Assembly (NCBI RefSeq): GCF_024679245.1
Contig: NC_090191.1
Coordinates: 38,290,982 to 38,354,981, forward strand
Length of the DNA: 64,000 bases
Direction: 5' to 3'
Origin: Pseudorasbora parva
Taxonomy: Eukaryota; Chordata; Actinopteri; Cypriniformes; Gobionidae
The translations under genes were made by a program, and so were the position numbers. Below, one piece after another: positions 20,413 through 34,600 of the stretch. Positions within the stretch are counted from its first letter, which is position 1. Every line of letters starts with the position of its first letter. The notes under the pieces are model-generated. The model had not been told where the DNA came from and searched no databases. It saw only the letters and a program-made list of their open reading frames with translations.

Positions 20413-23006
20413 CATATATACATGCTAGACTGTCGCTCAATATAATAGACTATATAACAATTTGCTATGTAGTTCAATAATAATTTTGTGTATTTACTGA
20501 TTTCTCAATTATGTAACCGTGGCTGTCTCTGGCATATTGGATTTAATGTACTCTCAGCAATTGGGTTGTATTTAAAGCCAATGAGCACTTTTACAGAAAC
20601 TGGCATTTTCTTTTATCTCTTGATTAGTATTGAACAAAGCAAGTGTTTAGAAAGTATAATTCGTAGAAATTTGACCTTGACCATTTTCTACTAGCATTCA
20701 ATTTGGTTCACAAAAATAAATAAAACTGAAAATGTGTTTGTGTACATTTTAAAGTTATCAAAATGTATAGAGGAATAAATTCAACCCTCTTCTTTTTCTC
20801 CACAGAAGGATGATGTAATATTCGATTAATCCCCACAGCCTGAGAGATGATCTTTAATAACAGACAAGTCAAATTATATTTTTGTGTACATTTTCTCATT
20901 TTAAAGCAAACATGTCCAAAAGCTTGATCCTCAAATCACTTTATCCAACAAAAAAATACAAAAAAAAGTCAACAATAGAGGAGAGAGCTCCTAAAAGTAG
21001 TAAACTAAAAGAACATGGCTGCAGTAATTAATTACATAATTGTCTTTGAGAGTGTAAATGAGTGAGGATCGGAAGAGAGGGAGAAGGACAGGGACAGATG
21101 AGGGAAGTACAGTAATATTTTATGCAGATGGCTTATAAACAGTAGCACCCACATCTTTGTGCAAATTGACCAACCGGAGGAGAGACAAGTGTGAGGATTT
21201 TTCTCCTCTGTTGGCAGAGTTGAACTGTTAGGTAAATGTGTAAACCACAGCAATGTCTACTCTTCCAGCTTACAAAACACAACAAACCAGTCAAGCTAGT
21301 TACCAGATAATTTTGACACAATATAATCTTAACATTTGCTTGATTAATATGACAATCTTGGGGATTGAGAAAAATAATTCTATATTCACAGTAGATATGC
21401 TTGTAGTCAGATTACTTTTAGTCATTTGGTTGCACTATAGAACTTTTGCTAGAAACAAAAACGTGTGTTTACACACACGGGGTCATTAGGGTCAGGGCCA
21501 CACTGCTGTTTGAGGCCCGTAAGCATAAGATTAGCATGTGCCACGTTATTACTTTAAGTTGTAGATTTTCCTATAACTGGGAATCAGACAAATTAGCAGT
21601 CTGCATTGAAACAGATGTTTAATAACACTGTTTAATTTGTCTGTGTTAAAAGCCCTTAGGTAGCATATTTTGCTCATATTGTTGAATACTGAAAGAGTTG
21701 ATAAGAATTAAATCCCAAATGAATTCCACAATACTGTACGTAACCAAAGAAACGTCTTAAATTCACAAATTGATCAGCATGAAATTATCAACTGATTATT
21801 ATTAGTTATCATATACAAAAGGTAACAAATAAATGTATACCTAAATCCCCTGGTATTTCAAATCCTCTGTTTAAACAAATCAGTTATTCTACATACAGTC
21901 TTACCGAGCATTTATTCATAATAGACAAAAAAAGGTCTGTCCGTAATTATGAAATTCTTAAATAACTGACCATTAACTAGTCCAAAGATTATGTTTATAA
22001 CTCACAAATAACAAGTTATACCTTGGGGAAAAGAGAGTAACTGTGTTCGTGTTAGGGTATTTTGATAATTGACAAATAAAACAAATATAAAGTAAGACCA
22101 AATATGACACAATCTCACAGGGTATAAGACAAGTATATCTCACCTTATTCTCATACATTCCTCTTTTTTGAATATATATATATATAACTCCATATATATC
22201 ATATACATATAAAATTGAATGTATTGATTGAAAATATCTATCTTTAACAAATTTTAGATGGCGGCAGTATTACCTCAAGGCCACACTTGTATTGTATTGG
22301 GAGAAGTTTTTTTATCCTCCTGGTTCAGGGCAGATTGTCAGATCCTTTCCTACTTGGACATGCTGCGTTCACATGCCAAGTCCCGTTGCTGTAATGCATC
22401 CTACAATCACCATTAACATGGCTATCTACTGTTGAGTTGCAAGATGGTCTGTGAACATACTGTAAATTTCCGGGCACTTGGAAGCATTGGCATTGTTTAC
22501 AGGAGAGGTTTAAACTCTTCTCTTTTCTTTTAGTTGACACTGCTTTCTAAAATTCAGAAGTCTCTCCTGGAACTAAGAAATGCACACAATTCCAGACGGT
22601 GAAGATATTCCTAAACTTCCTCTGTTAATGTGAGAGCATTTTGTAGCGTTTGCCATTTGTTAAACATGGCACGTGATGGAAATGGCTGTTTGCTGGCTAT
22701 ATCATTTGTTATTGTGCAGAAGACCCATTAAAACATGACCAGTTCGACCTGTAGCTGAAAATAGTAGATATTGCGCAGTAGGTCCACACTCCTGTCCAGC
22801 ATGTGTTTTTTTTTTATTCTTAGTAGGCGGCAAACTAGTGAAGAAACATGGTGGGTGCTTGGGTAAAATCTATATTATGTAAGGGCTGTGCAATGCTAAA
22901 AAAGTGGGTTGGAATCTATGGTGTTAGACTTTGGGAGAAGTTTTATTTTTAATAGTAAAATTTGTATTATTTTGTCATGGAACTATATCCTGCATTTTGA
23001 CTCTCC
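20413..23006. other. shank3 3' flank, probably including its 3' UTR
   Basis: No gene seen. An AATAAA on the minus strand (near 22941-22946) follows the shank3 stop by about 60 bases, but mammalian SHANK3 3' UTRs are long, so the true end may lie further left. The rest is AT-rich unique-looking sequence. Confidence 0.4.
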
Positions 23007-23574
23007 TCAACTATCTAGCAACTGCTTCAGTGCACGTTCAATGTTCATTCGGTGTCCCACTCGTGTCACCCCTAATTCTGCCAGATCGTCCTTGGTCAGG
23101 GCAGGAAGGTGGGCGCCTTCAATCTCGTGCTCCAAAAATCGGGCACGATGTTCACCTAATCCCACGCTCTCTAGCCACTCTCCCACATCATACTTACTCC
23201 ACAGTGCTAGGGGGCGCTGTCTGAATGGTCGCAGGGCCAGGAGAGGGGCTCCCAATACTGGTGAGGGGCAGGGGGAGGCGCATGGCGAGGGGGATGGAGA
23301 ACGGCTGCGGGCTCGAGCGCTGGCGCTCCTCATGACGAAACGCACCTCCTTGGGCTCCTGGGGCAAACTTAGGCTAGACGACTTGAGGATAGTGTGATGG
23401 TGGTGGTGAGGGCCGAATGTACGAACAGGTCCCAATGGTTCACTCCGTTCAGGGGTGGCTCCAGGGCTCGGAGTCCTACGGGTCACTGGGTATCGGCTGC
23501 CAGGCCGGATTGTGAAGGTGGTGCCATAGCTCCTCTGAGAGATGGTGTGAAGCTCCCCTAAACTACTAAAGAGT
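23007..23574 (-). CDS. shank3: shank3 coding exon 22 (SAM domain and stop)
   Basis: Starts LFSSLGELHTISQ, then a basic Ser/Arg/Pro-rich part (ILKSSSLSLPQEPKEVRF). The SAM domain (WSKYDVGEWLESVGLG to VGHRMNIERALKQLLDS) is followed by TGA. In mammals SAM forms helical sheets that build the density platform. It ends LLDS, against LDGS in mammalian SHANK3. Confidence 0.96.
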
Positions 23575-26500
23575 CTAAGAAAGAGAGAGTGAAAAAATGA
23601 AGACAAATAAGAGAGGGGAAGATGTAGCAGAAGCAAAAAAAGCAAACAAAGGAAGAGTCTTAACTGCAGTACTTTAGGGAAACTACTGGGATGCTAACGT
23701 GAGAGAAAAGGAAAGTGGATCCAATGCTGTAAGCATTTGGGGTTTGTGATAATTTAAATAGTGCAGAGCATGCAGTGAGAACTTAATGCAATAAAATGAC
23801 AGTTAGAGCAGTTAATATAAAACTGGAGTCCTCAGAAAGGGTATAAAAAATTGGTGCATTAGCATATCACAGTATTTCCACCACAGCATGCTTTTGGTAT
23901 TCATTTTGTAAGCATCCAAAACTTGCTGCAATCAACTTACCACAACCAGTGCAGCAATATAAACTAAATGTTGATTTAACATTAGTTTCATTTACTTTTT
24001 TATTAAAAAGCAATTTGATTGCCCCACAGTTGTACACTGAAAATTCCAGTTTCGTTGCGCAAAGACAGACAGAAGCTGAAATGCCTCAGTTACTGCATAA
24101 TGAACTACCGTAAGCCTTTAAGACAAGCCTACAGTAGCATTTGCAGCTTGATTAACGGCTGCAGTAAGGGGTTTAGTGAAAGTTAGTTAGACAAGGAGTT
24201 GTTTTTTACCCACAGAGCTAAAAACCTACGATTTACTCTCTCCTCCAATCTCCTCAAATCTGCAAGGACATACAGACACACACACACACGTGTGTTATGG
24301 ATAGGCAGTCTAACCAGGTGTGTGGCTAAGGGTGTCAAAAGTGAAGTGGGTGTATTGCTAAATGATATTGAAAGTTGTGCTGTGTTTCATGCAGGTGTGC
24401 AAAATGTGCTGCTGTTGTTAAGTTGGTAAAAATGAACAAATCTTTCCTACCTAGCACCTCCGACAGGTGATCTCCTGCCAGGGTCAAGTGGTGCTCCCAT
24501 TGGTGGCTCCTCTCCCAGTGAATGAGAGTCTTTACTTAGCAACTCTGCTCCCATTGCAGCAGGCCGACTTTCATCAGACCCACTCATCTGGGCCCGGGGC
24601 TCCTCCCCCCAGAGTTTGGAGCGTCTTTGGAATAGGTAGCGTGGACGGCTGGGGCCTGTGCTGGGTGGGTGTGGAAGCAGCTCACTGTCTGATGACTGTT
24701 TAAGCAGTGGGTCCCTGAGATGGGCGGGGCGACCACGCCCCACCCCACAACGTGGTTTGCTTGCATGAGCGGAGTCTGTGCTCTCTGAAGACAAAGTGGA
24801 CATGCTGGAGACGGTGGAAACAGTACTGGTGGTCTCCATATGTGGGTCTTCAACCCCAGAGTCTGCCGTCGAATCGCTTGCTTTCCCAGAGGAGGTCTTG
24901 GCAATGGATGGCCGCGATCCACTAGGTGAAATGCTTAAAGTGGCTTTGGGTGTTTCTTTAATTAAAAGGCCATTAGCAAAGGGTTGAGGGGGTGGCACAA
25001 GGCCTATCTTCCGAAGCTCCTCTCGGGTTTCCTCGTCGCTAGATGAGAGCAACGCAGGGGGAAGTGTCACCGTGTATGGCTCTGCTTCCTCCTCTGAGCT
25101 CATAGTCAGACTCCGAGCAGTCAGATTGGAGAGGGTTGGGGCAGGGGATGGTAGGGTGGGTGGGACTGCCGGTGGGGTATGTTCTGTATCCATCAGCGCA
25201 GGTTGTACACCTTGGCCGCTGGTTGCAGCAAGTGCCTCTTCCAAGCTTCGTCCAGACCCAGGGCTACCACTGGTCACTTGGCTTGCTGTTTCTGTGATGC
25301 TGACCGGCTCGTCTCTCCAGGAATTAGATGGAGGAGCCTCAAGAGGAGCAGGTGGCGTCGCTCCTCCTTCTGTCTCTGGCCTTTCTACTGCTCGGCCTTG
25401 AGTTGGCGAAGGTGTAGGGGAAGGTGTAGGAGTGGGTGTATTCCGGCCACTAAGGGCACGTTCTCGTGCAGCCAGTGCAAGCGCTAAAGGTGAGGAAGGA
25501 TCCAGTGGTCGACCTGTTAGAGGGTGTATAAAAGTGGTGCCCCCTGGTGGTGGGCCAGGGGAGAGCATTGGTGCCGGTGGAGGCAACTCAGCTAACTCAT
25601 CCACTGAGTGGGACTGAGAAAGCAATGGGGTAGTCTGTGGCTCTGTCGTGCCTCCTTCTACAGATAGGAAAACGCTGGGTCTGCGTCGGGCCCCAGGAGG
25701 TGTGATCCTAGCCCGCTCTGAGAGAACCTGCTGTTGGAACTGCTCCGCTCGGCTGCTGTGGGGAATGCGTGACCCTCCCAAAGGAGAAGGGTCTCTACTA
25801 GTCTGAGCGGAAGCTCCCTCCTCAACTGGGCCTTGTTTGACTAGCGGACTCTTTCTACGCTGGGGCTTGGTAGGAGTATAGACAGCACTTAGACGACCTA
25901 CGTTAGCATACGGATTCTCTACAGGTGGTCCACGCCTACGACCACGTTCAGGAGGAACCGCTCCAGAGGTAGGCGTTTGTGGTCTTGCAATAGGGGCAGG
26001 CTCAACTGGCAAATGGGAGGTGTCCTGAAGAATGATCATGGAGCGTGTTTTTCGCTGGCGGTCTGTCGTGACTGGGCCATGGAGTTTGGGCTCTGCCCCC
26101 GGGCGGAAGCTTGAACGACTCTGATTGGCAGCGCGAGAAGGGGGTGGAGGTGGAAGAAAGGATGGAGGTGGGCCTGAATCAAGAAAGTAGGGAGTTGGAG
26201 GTGGTGGAGGAGCTGTCTGTGGAGGTGGTGGAATACTATCTTGTCTAAAGCTGTCGGTCATTGAGGAGCTTCTCGGAAAACGATGCTCTCCAATCAGGGC
26301 TGCAATTCTCTCATCTTCAGGAGCACCTATAAAATAATTCTCGGTGAGACTGTGGCTGTGTTGTTTTAAACAAAGATCAAAACTCTGGTGATTATTATAT
26401 TTAAGTGGCTCTTTTTATGTTGGTGTATTATTTAAAAATGTATAAAATTGTTTGCATTTGTGTATATGCATGACAAATGACACATTACCAAATGACTTGG

Positions 26501-29500
26501 TTCTTGACATTCCTCGAGGCAGCTGCATGTGACTTTTGTCCACAGCCAAGGATATTCCTGCACTTAAACCCTGCCTCTCTAACAGAGACTACACACAAAA
26601 ACAAAGACAATAGATAGTCAAATACTGGCCAGAATTAAGTTACTGTCAGAACAACAAACAAATCACAGTTTCTGATTAATCAGCTATAAAAGAAATAAGC
26701 AGAAAATGCCATCAATGCAAAAAAAATTAATAATCTAACCTAAAGACAATATGCATTATAAGCAAAAACTGATCAGCAGCCAAATCTTTACTCACACAAT
26801 TTGGCTACAGATGAACACCATCTGTTGTATACAATGCATAGTATGTCAGAAATTACCTGTTGCCATATATAACAAGGGCTCTTGTTCCGTATATTAAGGT
26901 TTTGGTTTTGTTTTATAGAATATTGTTTATAAATAACTCTTTTAAAGACACCCTGTGGAGAAAATCAAGTTTTGAATATTGTTTATATATATATTGAATT
27001 ATGTTTGAAATATGAAATATGTTTGAATTCACCGGTGTTTCTGATGTCACAAACATCCTCGTAACCAATCATGTCAACCTGAGGGCCGCATTTAGCATAT
27101 CATCGTTACTATGCTGTGAAGCAGGGGAGCCTCAAGAGAAGGCGAATGGGAACATGGTTTATGTAGCATTAGCAGCACATTATTAGCTGTCTGATTATAA
27201 CGTAGTCAAGCAAAAGTCTAAACATCGCGACATTATAGAGAGGGATACATAAAATGCATTACCATTCTGATACATCGACTTGTATTCGAGCCTGTATAAT
27301 TCACTCTTCCACTTCTACTAAATCAGTTTCTGGTTTAAACATATATGACTGAATTAAATATAGTATTTCCACTTGCCATTGTGCAGCGTTTCAATAGTTA
27401 AACAACGTCTAGTGAGTAGCGATAACGATCTCTGAGCTATTGTGAGTGGAGGAAGGGGTAATTTAGTATACGCAGAACCATGAATATGTAAAAGAAGCAT
27501 AGGTATGGTTGCATTTAAGCCATTTTGTTTAATATTTATGTAAACCAACTAGTCTTGATTTTTAAATGGTGTATGCTTATGCGTATCAGACTCACACTGA
27601 TCTCAGCCTGTGTGATTCGGCGACTTGTTGGTCTCTGTTTCACAGTGGCTGCTCTGGAGTCTGTTTCTGGAGGGCGTGGCCTCATCACTACAACCGGTTC
27701 TTTGGGCGAACTCAACATCTCATCCAACTTCTCTGTGAGAGATACACACAGATGTACACACATACAAAAACACTTAATACACATTCCTGACCAGTATTCT
27801 GTCCGTCCTCTGATCAAATCACAGAAAACCAAACAATCACCAACTGTATCAGAAAACTACACAGATCCCATGTGTATAATATACATAGTAAATATACACC
27901 CAAACAACTCAAGGAGAGCTAAAACAAAATATACACTCACAAATACACAGACATACATAACAGCAATCTAGTTTATCCACAAAAAGAAAAACAAACATGT
28001 ACACGTTGACTTTACAATTTTTCGCAGTCACAGGCAACAACACACAAGCTAAAAAAATGTTAGATAAATCCATTCATGACATCACATGCTAATCAGCATA
28101 TAGAACCAGTAAATGACATCATCAACGTGAGACTGGTGTCATATCTTACCTCCCCTCCTTCTCCTTGACGCTTGTGGGCAAGAAGGACAAATCTATAGTT
28201 CCTGTTTTAGCTCATAGATTTGTGCATTAGATGGTCACTTTTCATTAGCAATGAATGAGCAAAGTTATTACTGCACAATCATTCTCACTCTCTATTCATT
28301 GCTGTATCATTGTCACCGAAAGAAAACACATTAATCTAAGCAAATTTCTCCATTAGTGAAAAAAATAGGATTTGATCCAACTTGTGCCTTGCCCTCAAAG
28401 ATAATGATAGCATCCGTTTTAAACTTATCTGAGACCGAGCATAAAGCGAGGAGGTGTGTATCATCCATGCTTGTTTGTATGCATGAGCATCTGTCTTACC
28501 CAGCTCCTCCAGTTCTGCAGTCATGCTTTTTGAGCGCAGGGTCAGGCTGGTGCTTGGGTCTCTCTTGGGAGGTGGCGGAGCTAATTAATTATCAGGAAGA
28601 ACACAAAAATGCAATATTTAAATCAGCATTTTGCAAATTCATAAAGTCCAGTTAAGTGAAAAGAAAAACGCTGGGTGTGCATAAATCAATGCATGCATGA
28701 AGTGAGTTGAGGATAAGAACCTTTCTTGCGGACAACGTCTCCAGTGTCCGGTTTGCGTGTGACAGACACCACCTTCATTACTAGCCGACTTCCACCTTGC
28801 CGAATCAGTGATACCACCTGCCTATGTCCCACCTTTACTACGCTCACCCCATTTACCTGACAGATATGGGGAGAAATAGAGAGAGATGTAACACACAGCC
28901 TGTAGAAACCCAGTAGATGAATGACATGAATGATGTTTTTTTTCTTCTGATAATTAAAAAAAAAAACATTTGACTTCTATCCGGTGATATATGCTGGACT
29001 TCTCCAGTCATTTAGGGTACATTTACATGACAATAATGTACTAAAAACTGACTATGTGTACAGACCATGGGCGTCAGAACCATTGTATGTGGGTGGGAAC
29101 AAGACCCATCCAATGTCTCCAGTGTTCACCTACCGCTAACTGATAAAAACTGAATTTATTAAACACGTTAGATGCTTTATTTCCACTTTTTGAATATTTT
29201 CACATTTTTTATTGAAAATAAATGCCTTTCTGATCTGATATGGGATGGGAATATTAAGCGAGTTTGGTAAAAGGCGGATTTGAACCGTGGGTCGATTTGT
29301 CGATCTGCCTTACCCCTACACTATAGTCATTGCAAATAATTTGGTGTCTTTGTAATTTTGTCTAGCGTTTAGTAAACAACGCAGGTTATTTGCACTTATT
29401 GTAAATGGCATCTTCTCCAGTAAAAATGTTCTGGGGGAAGATCCACTCATATTTTCTTTGCTTTCGACTCCCATGGAACAGACAATAATGTTATCAAAAC

Positions 29501-31611
29501 TAATTTTCTAAAGAAACATACGCACCTATACACTGAACGCGTAATACGCATGACATCACAGTTTTAACAAATTCACATTTTTGTAGTTTAAACTGATTAT
29601 AATGGTACCATTTTCAGAAACGTACACTTTGAGTAGGCCCTCAAAATGCTGTTGTCATGTAAATGTACGTTTTTTTCATTTTTAGTTGAAAATGGTGCCA
29701 CATCAGTGCCGATAGCCTCATGTATACATATAGCGCAACTGATCCGAGTCCGATTCCCAGCTTGAGGTCCTTTGCCGATCTTGTTCCCCTCTTTTTCCAC
29801 TCCATGCTTTCCTGTTAAAACTCTACTGTCCTATCCAAAAAAGGCCAAAGACACAACTTTAAAAAAAGAAAGAAAACAGTGCCTGGTAAATGCCTCCTTA
29901 AACTCCGCTTCTAGCTTACAATTGACTCAAGGCTCTCAATTAGACCTTCCTCTATCCAACAACCTGTAAATAGATCCAAATCCCCACTTTTTTATTTCTT
30001 TTTCAATAACCAATTTCACTAAGAAGAACACTCACAGATGTAATACATTTCCCTATATGTTACCATAATAAGTTAATTTATTGCTTTAGCACAGAAACTC
30101 CCAAGTTTCTTTCTGTGGTGAAATAGCCCTTTAAATATTAAAGGTGGGGTAAGTTTTATTTCAAAACGTTTTACCAAACGGACTCGGGCCGAGTGCAATA
30201 ACGAACTTGTAGCCAATCAGCAGGTAAGGGGCGTGTCTACTATTGATGGTGGGAAGAGCACTCGCTCTTGCTCAGTGTACGTCATTATTCAAAACACACG
30301 AGTCACACATGACAGACATTAGCCGACAACTAATATATGCTGGCTTTTGCTTGAATATGCTCGTGTGTCATGTTCGCTTGTTTGTCCATTTGTGATCGTA
30401 TTGTGGCTCGCTTCAGCGATGATAAAGACCCGGGCATTTCCACCTCATATGGAGCATCTAAATCTCCTCACTGTCAGTTTAAAGCATCAGCTCACACCCG
30501 ACAGTTAAGATACTATACTCCTAATACACGTTTGTTTCCTCTTTTCATGATCTATATAACCCTTATCCTGTCATAATTGTAATATGTCGTTAGCTGGACT
30601 ATCGAGCTTGTGTACTATCGAGTTTTTGTGATGGAAGGGGTGACTTTCATTGAATATCCGACCTGGATTTGTAACACACAGATTCTGCCATAGTCGTTGC
30701 CTGGGTTACGTATGTGTGGGGCGGAGCTATCAAAATAGGGTCGAGACCTTTTTTGGGGGTAGGGGCGTGTTTGCTCTGGTGATTTGAAATGACAGCAACG
30801 GTTACCAGAAAGCACTTACCCCCTTGTGTGTGTGTGTGTGTGAAAATCAAAAGTTTTTTTTATATACCTCTATGAGGAAATCCCCCGTCCTTAACCCTGC
30901 CCTCCATGCCACCCCCTCCAGGTCCACTGACTCCAGGTATTGCAGGGCAGGAAAAGCAGGAGTAGGAGTGAACTCTTCTATGGGCGTCTCGGCTAATAAG
31001 AAAAAGCCAATTACTGCATCTGTATGTGAATTTTGTTCATGCTCACAGACGTATGTGTTTCAGACCTTTAGCTCCCCGAAGCACAAATCCGAATCCTTCG
31101 CTGTCTCTCTTCTGCAACGTTGCACTTTTTTCTTCTATAACATAATCACTGTGGATTTACAGAAATCAATAGTCAGATGTGCTGCCCTGCCAGAATTCAC
31201 AGATTCCTCCTCCCATACCCACAATCCCCTCACACTGGCACCATGTTAAAATAAATCAGGATAAATGTGAGAGAAAAGAAATGGTTGGAAAAGCATATTA
31301 CCATACTACTCATGCTATTTCTGCAGGACGTATACTGTGCATAGTAATGCCTAAAACACCCAGATGATCTATTGCATATGGAAAATGTGAACATATTAAT
31401 ATACAGTATATACTGTGTAGTGTGTGTATACCTGTAAGAGGTATAGTTGTCATAGGAGCCAACAGTGTAGTGCCTAAAAAGTCTCTTCGTGCGATCCTCT
31501 CTTGTCTCTGAGAAACAGATGAGTGGCCACATCACACATCAATAACAGAGATTTGAACATTATACTGCAGAATTATTTTAAATAATGCATTTGGGCATAT
31601 TCTGAATGCAG

Positions 31612-31667
<56 letters not shown>

Positions 31668-34600
31668 TGCAGGTATACATAATGTCCCTACAAAGATGGC
31701 AATATCCGAAATCCTTGTCCTTGTGGGGACATTTTTTCCCACAAGGAAAAGTACTCATAAATCATACTGTCATTTTTTTAATATAAAAATCTGAACATTT
31801 TCTGTGATGGTTAGGGTTATGGTATAGAAAAGTTTGTACAGTATAAAAATCATTGTCTATGGAATGTCCCCATAAAACATGAGTGTGTAGGTGTTTGTGT
31901 GGTTTGACTCGAGCTAGGAATTATGAAGACCTTGTATTTGTCTATTCAGGTTTCAGGCCACGCCCCCTACATTATGAGGACATGTCGATGTCCTTATAAT
32001 TCAAAATGCTAAATAAATATACTAAATAATTGTATTTTTATTAAAAATGTCAAAATGCAGACAGGTTTGGGTAGCTATGATGGGTAGGTTTTTCCATGCC
32101 TATGGAATGTCCTCATAATGATAGGTGTACAAACATTTGCGTGTGTGTGTGTGTACTGACCGAGTCGTGGGTCATACTGTCTCATCTGGACTTCCTCGAC
32201 ACAGTGAGCAGGAAACCAACCAGTTCGTCCTTTGACAGATCCTTCCCAGAATCCTCCTTCACCTATGCTCAGCACTGGTGGAGGCAAATACAAACTGTTA
32301 AATGTTGTATTATGGATTTTTCCCTCTTATATATGGGTGTTTCTTCAACTGCAGGCACGTTTAGTCCCAGATATAAAACTAACTTCTTTGCTATTGTTTT
32401 TATTTTATTTAGTTATTTGAAAATCACATTAAACTTGTTACTTTTCAAAATTATTTAAGTATAAATATAATTGTTTTACCTTTGTTCCAAACACAGACGT
32501 TATCATTTTAACAGGGGAAAAAATCTATAAAAATTCTATTTTATAACTTTTTATAACTCAACACTGATCATTTATGAATGAAAGTAAATATAGTGAAGAG
32601 TGAAAAAATTATAAACCATATAATTTTTTATACAAATTAAAACTCTTTTTTTTTTTCTGTCCTCAAAACTTGTTCTTCTTTACCAAGGAGACAACAGTGA
32701 ATGGTGGGCTTGAGATGAAATATGAGATGTAAAAACAAAATCAAGCAAATATTGTGCAGTATTTCCAATCAATGCATAATTTTGTACTATTATTTATTTG
32801 TATGTGTTTAGGTTAAACAAAGTGGTAGTTATTAAATCAACTATTTTATTCCAAACAATGTTCATGATAGTTCAAGGGAAATAAAGACCTGTAACGCATT
32901 CACTACTGAACAAATTCAATAGACTTGAGAGTTTTGTCCACATGGCCAATAGTTGAAGAAACACTCCTATTCAAAATGACAAAATGATTGTAGCAACCTT
33001 CCGCATAAAAAAATATTCTTGATCTTTTTCTGCATCTCACAGAGACCGACTGACCTTTGACCCTCTCTCCTCGGTTGAGTGTGATCTCACCCTCGCCCTG
33101 CGGAGTGTGTGAGCTGACAGCGATGAAGGTTCGGCCGGGCACCGCGCTGTACAGCCGTCGCTTGGGCCCTCGAGACACGGCTGGAGGACTCGGCTCTCTC
33201 TGTACAGGACTGCCAGGACTAAAAGGGATTAACAACCAGCTCTGAGCTCCATATCCACTCTTATGCCAGGTAATTAAACAGTACTTTATTTCATTATTAT
33301 TTGATCATTTTAGTTCTTAATATTGTAATTAATAAGGGTGTGATGAGACATTTCGCTCACGAGATGAGACACTAGACTGGGTTCACGAGAACGAGATTTA
33401 CATAGTATTTTAAAGAAATCTTCAATGATGCATGACAAGAAAAAGAGTGTGCAGGTGCATTTTGCAATGTTTTAACTAATCAACTTGTAATGAATGTCAT
33501 TTCAGATCTCCTTTCTGAACATTAATTAGCATATGCAGTAAAAGACAACAATAGTCCAGCACTGTAAAGGGTTTTCCACAAACTCGACTGACTGGCTTCT
33601 CTCCTGTATGATTGTCTCTTCAGACCGTAGAAAAACTGCACATGATTTATGAGCTTCTACAACTTTCGACCTTCTAACTGACCCCCAACAAATTGATCAT
33701 AGATATTAAGTGCAAACATAATCAAAGTACTTCATATTCAAAGTGCAAATAGAGAATGAATGTTTCTTCAAGCATGATTCTGAGCTAAGAGATGGTTACA
33801 ACTACACAGCTCAGCCTGAGATGGTTTTCATTGGGAGGATATCTGCGTGCCTCAGGGAGTCGCTTTCAAACAGCGGTAACTTATTGATACTTTCACTTTC
33901 GTGATCGTGTTTACTTTGTGAATATGGAGCGGTGGGACTGAACAAGCATTTGTCTTGCGCTTCTGTTGCGCAACGAATCCTCCGCCACGGTCCTGGTCCT
34001 TTAATATCACGCACACCCCAATAATTAACTAGGCTTATGATACTCATGTTTTACATGAATGTAAATTCTACATAATTATGATAATTAGCACCATTTTTGC
34101 TAACAAATCAATCAATATATTAAAATATGATTAATTTTTAAAATTATTTATATTAATAAAATGTAATTAAAAATTAATTACGTTTATTTTTTAAAGAGAT
34201 AGTTCACCCAAAAAGGAAAGTTCTGTCATTAATTACTCGCCCTCATGTTATTTCAAACCTGTAAGACTTTTGTTCATCTTCGGAACAGAAATGAAGATAT
34301 TTTAAATTAAATTTAAGAGATTTCTGCCCCTCAAGTGACAGCTACTCCCACGTTCGAGCCTCAGAAAAATAGTAAAGACATCATTAAAGTAATTCATGTG
34401 ACAGAATGCTCATTTTTGGCCAACTAACCCTTTAAAATAAAAGAGCATTTCTGTAGCTTCAACATCATTGCATGTCATTTTGTATAATAATAACGCATAC
34501 AGCTACATTTGGATTATTAGACAATGTCGAAATGAAGTGTACCTGCAGAGTTTCAAAGGCATGTAAGGGAACCACTGACATGTAAAAGAGTAAAAACTCC

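Noticed and set aside
22909..23397. Plus-strand frame of 162 codons
   Set aside because: Antisense shadow of the shank3 SAM exon.
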